NCBI GenBank assembly: GCA_009763385.1
Contig: CM019831.1
Coordinates: 111,378,680-111,442,679 of the forward strand
Source: Coix lacryma-jobi var. lacryma-jobi
Lineage: Eukaryota; Streptophyta; Magnoliopsida; Poales; Poaceae
Direction of reading: 5' to 3'
DNA: 64,000 bases
A program made the position numbers and the translations under genes. Under the pieces are notes generated by a model. The model saw nothing but the letters and a program-made list of their open reading frames with translations. It did not search any database and was not told where the DNA came from. Below are positions 10,077 to 19,852 of the stretch, piece after piece; within the stretch, counting starts at the first letter, position 1; each line of letters starts with the position of its first letter.

Positions 10077-12079
10077 TGAAGGACCGAGAAGCTAACCGAA
10101 AGCGACCAGAGGGGGGGTGAATGGGAGCTTCAAAATTTCCTTACGGAAACTAGATGCCACTGTCCCAAAATCGACCCCAAGAGCGAACCCTAGAGCTTGC
10201 TAATGTCCACGACCCTATATGTAGGGTGGATGCTTCCTAGAAGCACAGCGAGACACTAGACATCTCTAGAAAGCCAACGCAAAAGACGGAAATCAATTCC
10301 GACAACGAACGAGCGAACCGCGGACGAAGCCGTGCGAAACCAGTCGCATCGGACGCTGGCCTGCGTCCGATGCCAGACCACCGGAAGCGTCCGATGCAGA
10401 CTGGACGGTTCTGGAACCTTACTGTTCCACCATCGGACGCTGTGAACAGTAATCACCCAGCGTCCGATGCAAAGGCTCCGGCGCGTCCGATGGACAACGG
10501 ACGCGTCCGATGCCTAGCGTCCGATGCAAACTAAAACGCCGAAAACGTGACACGCGTCACCGGAGCGTCCGATGCTAGGGACCCTAGCGTCCGATGCTCC
10601 CGTGATAGCGTCCGATGCTCCCGAAAACAGCGCAGTTCTTTGATGATTCAACCCGATCTCCTCTAAATCAAAAGCTCTAGGCCTCGGATTCGATCTGAGG
10701 GGTCACAAGGATGTTAGTGAGCTATCTCTAAGAGATCATGGCTCGAACCTAACTCCAAATCGGTGAATCAAGAAATTTCGGGGCATGGAGGCAAGAACGC
10801 AATCCAAAACGAAAATCGATCGATCTCCTAGACCGTGAGGTTAGAGTTTAATTCCTTCGGTGGAAAGGAGAGCCTCACGATCTAGAACAACTTGGTTCAA
10901 ACGGTTTTGCAAAAGATGAACCGAGCAAAGAGATCAAGCGACGGGAAAATCGTGGAGAAAAAGGATTCCGCGAAGAACACAGAGAAAACGCGAATCACAG
11001 CCACGAACTTGAATTAAGGACGCAAATCAAGTCATCGATCTGTGCTCCAAGGTGAGGATACGGCCTCACTTCCTCAAATCAACAGTACACAGAGTGGAGT
11101 CTCTCTGCGGATCTCAACTAGCTAGAGCAGGGGATGGGAGAGTGGAAACCCTAGGTGCTAGGAAGCAAATGACTGCGCTAACTGAGATTGAGATAGGGAG
11201 GAGGGTGTCTCCCCTGGACTACTTATACTAACCTAGCCTAAGTCTATTTTCTACTCTACCCCTCACTACTGTATTTACAGAGCGGACCAGCCTAACCCTA
11301 AGGCTATTCTAGTCCACCCGCTGGTGGTAGGTAGATCCGACGGCCACGCCCGCACGGTCTTCCGCGTCGCCTCCACGCAACCTTCAGATCGCCGCCACGT
11401 GCCGCCACCACTCTGCACCCCCGGTTTTGCGGCCCAAACCGGGAAACCAGCCTTTTCCATCAGCCCCCCGGTTTTGAGGCCCAAACCGGGAAACCAGCCT
11501 CCAGCCCGAGTTTTGTGGCCCAAACTCGGAAACCCTCAGCGCCCGAGTTTTGAGGCCCAAACTCGGAAACCGGCCCACGCCCAGGTTTTGAGGCTCAACC
11601 TGGAAACCGTCACGCCCAGGTTTTGTGGCTCAACCTGGAAACCCAGCACCCAGGTTTTGAGGCCCAAACCTGGAAACCGTCCACCGTTGGTTTTTCCCGG
11701 GCTCTACCAACAAACCGGCGTCGTAGAGGGGATGCACCGCCTGTGCACCCCTTCCACCGACATGATCGCACTTCTCCGCTTGTCGCTGTCGCAGGCTGCC
11801 AGCCACCACAGCTGATCCTCCGGCCTCCAGTCCATCAGTCCAAGTCCACGTCCGCCCTTCACCGTCCGATACATCGGCATGGCACGTCCGCCGCACGGCA
11901 CGCCCATCCTTCATCGCGCCCGGTCCGTCGGCACGGCACGTCGCAACTTGACCTTCACCCGCCATTGATCACTGTCTCCGTGCTCGACACCTGCACAACA
12001 CAAGCCAAAGAACATGCGCATCATCTCCGTTGACAATCACTCATCACACAGAGACTCGGCATACACCCATGTATCCGCA
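10077..12079 (-). repeat. Element A 5' LTR
   Basis: Direct copy of 399-2402. On the minus strand a TATA-like GTATAAGTAG at about 11220-11230 would drive the element. The hairpin array (11418-11711) lies upstream of it and the GCGTCCGATGC array (about 10347-10622) downstream. Confidence 0.95.
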
Positions 12080-12084
12080 ACAGT

Positions 12085-12740
12085 CCGCCGTTAGTAGGAG
12101 CGGACAGTCCGCGAGTCGAGCAGTGTGAGGCCAGCAGCGTTGCTGTCTGAGCAACTTGGCCGGCGGACAGTCCGCAGTGTTAATCGCGGACAGTCCACGA
12201 GTCGCACAGGAGCATCCAGCGGCACTGCCGTTTTTGTTCTTTGGCCGGCGGACAGTCCGGCCCCCCAGCGGCGGACAGTCCGGCCCACACCGGACAGTCC
12301 GGGAGCCTGACGGCGGACTGTCCGGTAATCTGCAGCTTGTGCAGTTTTATAGCGTTGGCCGTCCTGGCTTTTCCGCTTCGCTTCCGGACTTCTCGTTTGC
12401 TCCTAGAGTTCACCTAGGAACCTCTCTACATATCTTTGCTACTTGTTAGCATCGGTATTTGGAGGAATCCCGACGTAGCCCTCTATCTACGTTTGGGAGT
12501 GGTCTTTTAGGCACGAACTTGAGTCGGAGTTTTGGAGTTTTGGTTTGCTCCCTTGTGTGGTGCCTCGCTGTGATCCTAGGGATCATCCACCCTCTTTCTA
12601 GGGTCGTGGGCATCGCATTTGAGTCCGAAGCTCTCGGGGTTGATTTTGTTGGGACAGAGGCCATAATTTTGAGAAGAAATTTTTAGGCTCCCATTCACCC
12701 CCCCCTCTGGTCGCCTTGCTATAGCATTTTCGGTCCTTCA
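12085..12740 (+). repeat. Element B 5' LTR, remaining part
   Basis: Continues the LTR interrupted at 398. ACAGT at 12080-12084 is the second duplication copy, after which the sequence matches 20575-21229. It holds CGGACAGTCCG copies at 12159-12325 and ends CGGTCCTTCA directly before the primer-binding site. Confidence 0.93.
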
Positions 12741-12742
12741 AT

Positions 12743-12754
12743 TGGTATCGGAGC
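12743..12754 (+). promoter_or_regulatory. Element B primer-binding site (initiator tRNA-Met)
   Basis: TGGTATCGGAGC, two bases after the LTR, identical to the site in A. Confidence 0.92.
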
Positions 12755-12884
12755 CAGTTAGGGATCTCTCTACCTTAACCGGTTCCGGATCCGCGAAGGC
12801 GACCTTTTAGAGTGGTTTTTCCTCCGGCGTGGTTTGCCGAGGTGTTAAGCTTTTGTTTGGCTAACACTAACGGTGCTTTTCGAG

Positions 12885-14900
12885 ATGGCACCAAGTTCTT
12901 CTTCTAGTGTTTCTTTGTCCTTAGGTTTGAGTCTTGGACATGTGATCGAGGACGACACTTTGGCAAGAAGGAGGAGTACGGCTCTTGAGGCGGAACGCGA
13001 GGTGGATGCTTTGCTGGACTTCCTAGGTGATGATGAGCATTCAACGGAGGATCGTATACGTGAACTTGGCAAGGCCAAGAAAGGTACACTTCTCGCTAGT
13101 CTTGGGATTTTATCCCAACGATTTGAAGCTTGTTGTGATGATAACCTGAGATATGATGAGCTTTGTGATACCTTGCATAGAAAGATCAAGAAATTGAAAT
13201 GCTCCATTGCTAGGTTAAAATGTGGCCTTTTTCATTGGAAGTCTAGTGCATCTTTACCTTGCACCTCTTGTAGTGACATGGTTAGGAAGAATAATGAGCT
13301 ATGCTTTTCGCTTGCTAGCTTAGAATCTGAAAATGATATTTTGAAATCAAATGCTTCCATACCATGTCTTGTTTGCTTTGACTTGCGCAAGGAACTTGTT
13401 TATGCTAAATCTGAAATAGCCTTGCTTAGGTCAAAAGCTTCTTTACCATGTGATTCTTGTGAGTCTTTGCTTGCTGAAATTAATAATTTAAAATTGACTC
13501 ACACCACATGTGTAGATGAACTTGAGCATGCTAGGGCTGAAATTATTGAGATAAATGCTAGGCCTTGTAGCTTGTGCTCTTTGAATAAAGATGCTTGCCA
13601 TACTTCTTGTGCTAATCATGATTCTTTGCTTGATGTGAATGGTGATGTTTCTCCCACCAATTTCATTTGCACATCATGCATGGATTTAGAAAAAGAAGTT
13701 TTGGTTTTGAAGCAAATGTGCGATGATATGAGCGCTAAGTTGGTTGAGCACAATGATATGAGTGCCAACCTTGAGAGGGAAGTCGAGCTCTTGCGTACCA
13801 CATATGCCGAGTGCATAAAAGAGGAGATGGAGAATCTGAAAAACACTCCTTGTGGTACTTGTGATCGCCTCATGTTTGAGAATGAGGTTTTAGCCAAAAG
13901 GTGCAAGAGCCTTTGTGCTAAGTCTTTTGAGTCACGCAATTCTTACAACTCCGATGTTGATATTTCCAAGTTTGCATCTTTGCAACCGGAGTTGAGTTCT
14001 TGTGCTGCGCGTGAGTCTTTTGACGATAGCATTAGTGTCAAGGTTTCGGATAGCTCTTTCATAGCTACTCCTAACCATGCTGTTTCTTCGAGTGATGTCC
14101 AAGGGACTTCTCTTGATAAGGGTGCTTCTCGTATTTTTGGGACTCGTCCTCCCAATCCGGTTTTTCATTGCACCTTTTGCAAGAAGGAGGGACATTCGCT
14201 CGATTTTTGTTTTCGCCGTGTCAAGCACGAGCGGCGAATTCGAGCTAAGGCTTTTAGGAAGCCGCGTAGCCTTTCCCATGGCACGTGTGCTCCTAGTGTT
14301 GGCACCAAGGTGGTTGTTGATGCTTCTTGTTCTAAGCCCCAAGGGACTTCTCACTTGTCGGAGAATGGTGTGCCTTCCGATAGGCCTTTGTACCATTGCT
14401 CTTTTTGTGAGAAAGATGGGCATCAAGAAAGCTTTTGCTATCGGCGTGCCAAACGCTTGCGCCAAGCTCGCTCTTCTAGGAAGATGGTGGTTCATAGCCC
14501 TTCTCATGGCATGAACACTTCTGCTCCTAGTAAGAAGCCCATTTTTGTTGATGGGATTTATGACTCCTTTTCTAGTGGGGTAGGTCATGGTCGTGGACAT
14601 GCTTCTAGTGCTTCTTCTCTTGGTCCATGTCATGATTTTCATGATGCTTCTATTGGTTCTTCTACAAAGACCTTGGAAGATGTTTGCCTCTTTTCCCGCG
14701 GTACGACTCGTTCTTGTCCTCGAGTTGTCCTTTTGAGGAATGCTTCCAAGGGTGTTTCAAAATCGCTTTTGAACCAGCATTTGCATCATGCTAACCCACA
14801 TGAGAAGTTGAGATTTGTGACCAAGTTCTGGATCCCCAAGTACATGCTTGCTAACCCTTCGGGATCCAAGGCTCGGGTTACTTTGTCCTCTTGTGTGTAG
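12885..14900 (+). CDS. GAG-like protein of non-autonomous element B: CxxC/coiled-coil repeats plus two zinc knuckles
   Basis: 671 codons without a stop, from ATG 12885 (an in-frame GTG lies 12 bases upstream) to TAG. The usual N-terminal capsid region with the DGTNYxYWKIRM motif is absent. Instead there is a Ser-rich start, then coiled-coil segments punctuated by CxxC pairs near residues 124, 159, 188, 227, 261 and 322. Two CCHC knuckles of the second Sirevirus GAG type follow (CTFCKKEGHSLDFC near 427, CSFCEKDGHQESFC near 502), each trailed by Arg-rich sequence. The CxxC modules resemble the middle of A and F gag (for example CKTCPVLQSELAEKN). A long open frame in an element with no enzymes suggests the protein is retained for RNA binding or co-packaging. 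That function is inferred. Classification as a GAG derivative is well supported. Confidence 0.85.
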   Translation: MAPSSSSSVSLSLGLSLGHVIEDDTLARRRSTALEAEREVDALLDFLGDDEHSTEDRIRELGKAKKGTLLASLGILSQRFEACCDDNLRYDELCDTLHRKIKKLKCSIARLKCGLFHWKSSASLPCTSCSDMVRKNNELCFSLASLESENDILKSNASIPCLVCFDLRKELVYAKSEIALLRSKASLPCDSCESLLAEINNLKLTHTTCVDELEHARAEIIEINARPCSLCSLNKDACHTSCANHDSLLDVNGDVSPTNFICTSCMDLEKEVLVLKQMCDDMSAKLVEHNDMSANLEREVELLRTTYAECIKEEMENLKNTPCGTCDRLMFENEVLAKRCKSLCAKSFESRNSYNSDVDISKFASLQPELSSCAARESFDDSISVKVSDSSFIATPNHAVSSSDVQGTSLDKGASRIFGTRPPNPVFHCTFCKKEGHSLDFCFRRVKHERRIRAKAFRKPRSLSHGTCAPSVGTKVVVDASCSKPQGTSHLSENGVPSDRPLYHCSFCEKDGHQESFCYRRAKRLRQARSSRKMVVHSPSHGMNTSAPSKKPIFVDGIYDSFSSGVGHGRGHASSASSLGPCHDFHDASIGSSTKTLEDVCLFSRGTTRSCPRVVLLRNASKGVSKSLLNQHLHHANPHEKLRFVTKFWIPKYMLANPSGSKARVTLSSCV

Positions 14901-15671
14901 ATATGAGGACGCGGGGTGGAGAACATGCGCATGATGGAGCTTGATCTTTTAGATGTGATCAAGATTTGATGGTTCTCTACACCCCGCCTAGATTTGCCTC
15001 CAAAGAGGCTTTTGCTACTCGGTGAGCTTTCTAATACACCCATACCTTGTACATCCATGTTTTATGTCTTGTGGTATGAGATGGTTCTTCATGTGCTCAC
15101 TTGTATAGCTTTTACATGTACATTTTCTTTTGTATCATGTTTTGTTTTAGTCTAGCATGTGCTATCCTGTATATCATGTCATGCTAGTTTTATGTATAGT
15201 TTTTGTGGAGGAGCCACTTTTCATGCTAGTCTGTGATCCTCATGAACATTATGTCATGCTTTACCATATTTATATCCATGAGCTTGATTAGTAGTGGTAT
15301 GATGTTCATTAGGTATCACTTTTTAGGTGCTAGTTCTGTGTAGCGACATGTACCCTGTTGATATGATTAGTTTGAGCACTAGCCTTTCCACAATTTTATC
15401 ATGTTACATGCTTTTGGATCTATTGCTATCATTACCTTGCATTGTAGCATGTGTTGAGGCTTAGGCTATGTTTAGGTTGATCATGTTTTTAGGCTGCATT
15501 TTGCTATACAGTGCTTTATCCTGTTGCATGGTAGTCATGTCTAGGTTGAGTTCAGTTCTCCTTGCGGTATCATTCATAGGTAGACCTCTTTTGTTGAGTG
15601 TTCACCTTATGCTTATTAGACTAACCGTTTTCGTGGAGACCTTGAGGTCACACTAGACGAAACAATGCCTT
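14901..15671 (+). other. Element B non-coding spacer after the GAG-like ORF
   Basis: AT-rich relative to the rest of B, with many CATG, TATG and TAGTTT words. No supported gene. Near 14920-14990 GCGGGGTGGAGAAC is mirrored by GTTCTCTACACCCCGC, an inverted repeat able to form a ~14-bp imperfect stem about 50 bases apart. Confidence 0.5.
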
Positions 15672-16076
15672 GTGTTTTCTTCTGCTTTTGAGTGTGCAGG
15701 AGAACAGGAGCCTGGAGAGAGCATTTCGGCTCATGGACCTGATCCCACTTCTTCCACGACTTGGGGTTCCATTCGAGCAGCTCTCCAGCGAGCACTAGCA
15801 GCACCTGGGCGAGCGACAGCATCAGGCGAGGGGGAGACGACTCCGGCAAGGCAGGCGCCCCGGAGTTCAGCAGCATCAGGCGTCCCCTCGGGTATCACAC
15901 CAGCAGGAGGTCATGCACTTCAGGAGGTACGTCCGACACACTTCTGAGTTCGGATTTTGGCTCTCTTCTTCTTCGACCTCTTTCTGCGGTGTGGTCTTCT
16001 CGATGTGGATTTTGCTGGCTGTCGCTTGAGCATTTCTTGGCTCTTTATTTGAGTCCGGTGTGTGTTTCCCTTTTAG
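15672..16076 (+). pseudogene. pol: Residual pol scraps in element B
   Basis: Up to about 15870 the sequence resembles the integrase-RT linker of F pol: the AGEQE motif, then HGPDPTSSTTWG, then ATASGEGE and RQAPRS. Around 15990-16025 traces of the RNase H DADFAGCR motif appear out of frame, and the last bases match the conserved pol C-terminus and TAG. Protease, integrase core, reverse transcriptase and most of RNase H are deleted. B is therefore an internal-deletion derivative of a Sirevirus. Confidence 0.8.
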
Positions 16077-17395
16077 GTTGGGAAGCATTTTGCTTGTTGT
16101 ATCTTAGTTGGTCTTCTCCGATACCCCTTTTGTTTTGGGTTTTCCTCTTTAGGCTAGTTTTGCTTTGTCTTTGATAGACTAGCCTTTGCATGCATTTCAT
16201 CATGTACTTCTTGCATTTTAGAGCTTCATGTATATAGTAATGAAAATGAGACTATGCTCTTTTTGGTATGCCCTGCTTATTCATGATGATGCTTGTAGCT
16301 TAGGCTCTTTTTGATCACTTGATACATGTTATGAGCTAAGCTATTTTTGCAAATGGTGAACTTAACTAATTAACTATGAAACTTATAATTTGTTCACCAT
16401 TGAGATTGGCAACTAGCATGGGTAGGATGTGTTGAGATCACTTGTGCTATCTTTTGTATGCTAGGTTGCTATGTCTCTTGCACTGAGTCATTCACTTGCT
16501 TGGTTTGTTCATATGTACATTGTGTTTAAAATTTTGATCCAAGTATTAGTGAATTGAAAAGATCGAGATGGGATTGCATGTGTCAGCACATCACGGTATC
16601 GAGACTGTTTCTCATTGCACATTTGAGTTAAACTTGAGCCGTGTAGTGTAAGACCGAAACCGGTGCTTTAAGCTTCCGATTGCTTTTCTTGCATAGGCTT
16701 AGCCCGGTTGAAAAGTTAGGCAATGACCATGCTTTTAACCTCTCGCAATCACATGCTTTTAAATATGAACTTGTGTTAATACCGCTGCAATCTCCGATGA
16801 AAATATTGAAAACAACACAAGTCTATGCTTCATTCTATTGCATGATGATTTAACTTTGCTAGGGGTAGTTCACCTTTTATACTTGAGTTAGCACTTGGTT
16901 GATTTCCTGTCTATCCATGCTAAGTGCTATTTTATTGGTGAACTCCTTTTCAAATGGCTTAAAACTGCTCATGTGCTTAATTGTTCATACTTCGTATTCA
17001 TTTGATCAGTTTGAGCCTTTGCTAGCATTTGTATTGGTTGCTAAACTTTCAGGGCAGCACCCTTTTTGAGCATCTTTTCATTCTGATTGCTATACACTTG
17101 AAGCTGTTGCATTGTGCATTTCATGCATTTTTAGCTTAGTGTACATATCCCCAGCTCCGATACACTTTATGGTTACCTTCAGTTGGTATCACTACCCCCA
17201 TATGCTTTTGTTCTATGGCTTGTCTTGTGACTGTGTCAATTTTGTGAGAAATGTTATAACCCCTCAGCATGTTCCCTTTTGTCAAGGGGGAGAAGCTGTT
17301 TGCAAGGGGGAGCTTGAGTATTGGCACAAATGGGAGAGTCTTGCATTTTGGGGAGAGCTTGGAGATAGGGGGAGTTTAGCTCTTTTGGTTTCTTC
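16077..17395 (+). other. Element B 3' non-coding block conserved among the Sireviruses here
   Basis: Resembles 43754-44700 (E) and, in reverse, 2900-4080 (A) and 49980-50960 (F). Landmarks are CTAGGTTGCTATGTCTCT near 16461, GGTAGTTCACC near 16864, and the region around AGGCTTAGCCCGGTTGAAAA near 16695. AAGGGGGAG tracts occur at about 17283 and 17305. No credible ORF. Confidence 0.65.
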
Positions 17396-18171
17396 TTCAA
17401 TTGGTATTTTCACTCGGTATAGCTCTTTTATGTGTTTCATTTGGTATCCATCTTTTGGTATGGATTGTATTTGGTGTCATGAGCTTTGTGCATAGCCTTT
17501 GTGTATAGGCTTGCTTTCAGGAGGAGCCGCCTTTGTCTTGCTGCTTCTCCGTGTGCTCTGAGTGATTGTGCTCCATTTCACCTTGAGCCTTTTCTTTGGG
17601 CTTTTTCAATTGATATCGAACCTTCTTTGTGTTCCTTCTATTGGTTCGCTTCGATTGATTTTCATTTGGTGTGGAGCATGTTTGGCCGTAAGGCATTGGT
17701 ATCGAGCCTGCTAGTCGTGTTGAGCCGCTTTGCCTCTATCCTGAGGGACTAGCAGTTTTTGCTTGGTATTTTCAATTGGTTTGGAGCCTTCAGCTAGTTG
17801 TGTTGAGCCGCTTTGCCTCTGTCTTGAGGAACTAGCTGTTTTCACCAAATTGTGGCTGTTTTTGATTGGTATCAAGTCTTCTGCTAGTTGTGTTGAGCCT
17901 CTGTGCCTCTATCTTGAGGGACTAGCAGTTTTGCTTCTTATGCGCTGTTCAGCCTCAATTGGTGTCGAGCCTTGAGCTAGTGGTGTTGAGCCTTTTTATG
18001 CCTCTTCTTGAGGACTAGCTCATTTTTGACTTGGTTGCGTCGAGCCGTTGCCCATGTCTTTGGGAACCAAGTCTTTTGCTCTTTGTGATCGAGTTTTGTT
18101 CTTTATTGAGTTGTTGCTCTGATCCTTTGCTTGGTTGCGTTGAGCCGTTGCCCATGTCTTTGGGGACCAAG
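17396..18171 (+). repeat. Six two-stem motifs alternating with primer-binding-site-like motifs in B
   Basis: Two-stem copies at 17710-17753, 17793-17836, 17883-17926, 17976-18019, 18030-18071 and 18130-18171. The first four have CTAGT-type outer stems and CCTC/GAGG-type inner hairpins. The last two have CTTGGTT/ACCAAG and CCCA/TGGG. Motifs resembling the LTR-primer-site junction lie before them: 17396-17410, 17605-17622, 17695-17708, 17771-17788 (TTCAATTGGTTTGGAGCC), 17864-17876 and 17955-17970. Four of these end 2-22 bases before a two-stem copy. Confidence 0.75.
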
Positions 18172-18219
18172 TTTTCGGTTATGGTATCTCAAACCATCTC
18201 TTGTGCCTAGTTTTTTGTC

Positions 18220-18510
18220 AATTCAATCATCAAGGGGGAGAAATCTAGAAACCCAAGTAATTCAATCATCAAGGGGGAGTAACCCATGTGAACCCAAGTG
18301 GATAAGTACCTTGGTTTCTTTTGTGATGATTGTTTGTGAACCCAAGTGGATAAGTACCTTGGTTTCTAACCCAAGTAATTCAATCATCAAGGGGGAGTAA
18401 CCCATGTGAACCCAAGTGGATAAGTACCTTGGTTTCTTTTGTGATGATTGTTTGTGAACCCAAGTGGATAAGTACCTTGGTTTCTTTTGTGATGATTGTT
18501 TGACAATTTT
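18220..18510 (+). repeat. Tandem repeats with polypurine tracts, B 3' region
   Basis: Two kinds of units recur: ATTCAATCATCAAGGGGGAG (three copies at about 18220-18400), and a ~45-bp unit containing GTGAACCCAAGTGGATAAG, TACCTTGGTTTC and TTTGTGATGATTG (four copies at about 18288-18508). CCAAG and CTTGG inside the second unit are complementary and could pair across AAGTGGATAAGTAC. Confidence 0.85.
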
Positions 18511-18755
18511 TGAGATTGGTTTTCGAGTGCCATTTGGGATTTCATGAAACTCTTGTCTTCTCTTGACTCTTCGGTTGTGTGGAGGCTTTGCCCGCTTTTC
18601 CCATTTCTTTCGGGACCGAGAGTTTTTATTTGGAGTTTTCATGATCCTTCCTCATCTCAAGTGGCCTTGTGTTTGCTTTTACTTGGCTTTTGGGCACTTG
18701 AGTGAGGCTTGCCTTCAAACCCTTCCTTTTTGGTTTTATTATTAGTCAATGCATT

Positions 18756-18770
18756 CATCAAGGGGGAGAT
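18756..18770 (+). promoter_or_regulatory. Element B polypurine tract
   Basis: CATCAAGGGGGAGAT directly before the 3' LTR start at 18771. The same sequence precedes the 3' LTRs of A, E and F. Confidence 0.9.
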
Positions 18771-19386
18771 TGAGAGTACATATGATGAATGATTGACTTT
18801 GATGAGGAAGGTTTGAGGCTTTTACCCGGTTTAGTCCATATCTTGCTATGCGCTTATTGTTTATGACTAACCGGTGGTGTGAGTTGTGTGGTGTTTCTGT
18901 GTTGGTGTGCGTGTGCAACATGTGTCTCTTGGCTGTGTTGATGTGCAGGTGTTGAACTCAGAGACAGTGGTCTATGGCGAGGTGAAGGTCAAGTTGAGAC
19001 GTGCCGTGCTGACGGACCGGGTGCGGTGAAGGATGGGCGTGCCGTGCGGCGGACGTGCCATGCCGATGGACCGAGCGGTGAAGGGCGGACGTGAGGCTTG
19101 GACTGATGGACCAGGGGCCAGAGGACCAGCTGTGGTAGCTGGCACGTGGCATCGGCGAGCAGGAGCACATGGGGATGTGCGGTGCATCGGCCGAGTCGGG
19201 AGGAAGGCGCTGGAGTCGTGTCACTTGGCGGGAGGTCAGACACGGGCTTGCGTGCGGCGCAAGTGCCGTCGGCCGAGTCAAGAAGGAAGGCGAAGGCGTT
19301 GTGCCCGGCGTGGAGGCTGGACATGCATCGACATCGGTGCCGGTGGTCGGGGTGTGCGAACCACATCCCGTCTTCGGTGCGGGTTC

Positions 19387-19590
19387 GGTAGCTGAGCCTC
19401 AAAAAGCTACCATCGACGGTTTCCAGGTTTGGGCCTCAAAACCTGGGCGCGCGGGTTTCCGAGTTTGGGCCTCAAAACTCGGGATGGACGGTTTCCAGGT
19501 TTGGGCCTCAAAACCTGGGCTTGCGGGTTTCCGAGTTTGGGCCTCAAAACTCGGGGTGGACGGTTTCCCGGTTTGGGCCTCAAAACCGGG
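19387..19590 (+). repeat. Tandem inverted-repeat (hairpin) array, B 3' LTR
   Basis: Six units: GTAGCT/AGCTAC, CCAGGTTT/AAACCTGG, CCGAGTTT/AAACTCGG, CCAGGTTT/AAACCTGG, CCGAGTTT/AAACTCGG and CCCGGTTT/AAACCGGG. Each surrounds a loop like GGGCCTCA. Arms change together, so pairing is kept. Confidence 0.88.
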
Positions 19591-19843
19591 GGTTGGTCCG
19601 AAAGGACGGTCGACGCGTGGCGGCACCGAGAGGCTTGCGTTGCGGCGAAGCTATCGGTGAGAAGGCGCGGCGGTCGACGGTGGCGGCACGTGGCGGCATC
19701 AGGGAGGTCGCGTCGAGGCGAAGCTACCAGATGTGCGGGCGTGGCCGTCGGATGAAGATTGACCGGACTGGACGGTTTTACCCCTGGGGGGTATTTGGGT
19801 TGAGTGCTTAATGTAAGGGCGTTTTGGTCTTCGGATATGCGCC

Positions 19844-19852
19844 TATATATAT
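19844..19852 (+). promoter_or_regulatory. TATA box of the element B LTR promoter
   Basis: TATATATAT about 255 bp downstream of the hairpin array. Transcription would start roughly 30 bases further on. Confidence 0.65.

Larger units (their letters stand above)
399..12079 (-). mobile_element. Element A: nearly full-length young Sirevirus (Ty1/copia) inserted in the 5' LTR of B
   Basis: An 11.7-kb minus-strand element flanked by an exact 5-bp duplication, ACAGT (394-398 and 12080-12084). Its LTRs are 2004 bp (399-2402) and 2003 bp (10077-12079), start TGAAGGACCG and end CCGCA. By eye they differ by about two substitutions and one length change in a G-run, so insertion was recent. Order in the sense direction: 5' LTR, primer-binding site, gag, pol, ~1.7 kb of 3' non-coding DNA with several polypurine tracts, 3' LTR. 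The GAG with two zinc knuckles, long LTRs and multiple polypurine tracts place it in the Sirevirus lineage (Opie/Ji-like). One gag nonsense codon and a TAG after the pol ATG make autonomy doubtful. Confidence 0.95.

Noticed and set aside
12845..13207. Minus-strand ORF inside the B GAG-like gene
   Set aside because: Shadow of the real ORF. It has no features of its own.
18230..18510. CRISPR-like array
   Set aside because: Repeats are tandem without unique spacers and the genome is a plant. They are polypurine-tract amplifications.
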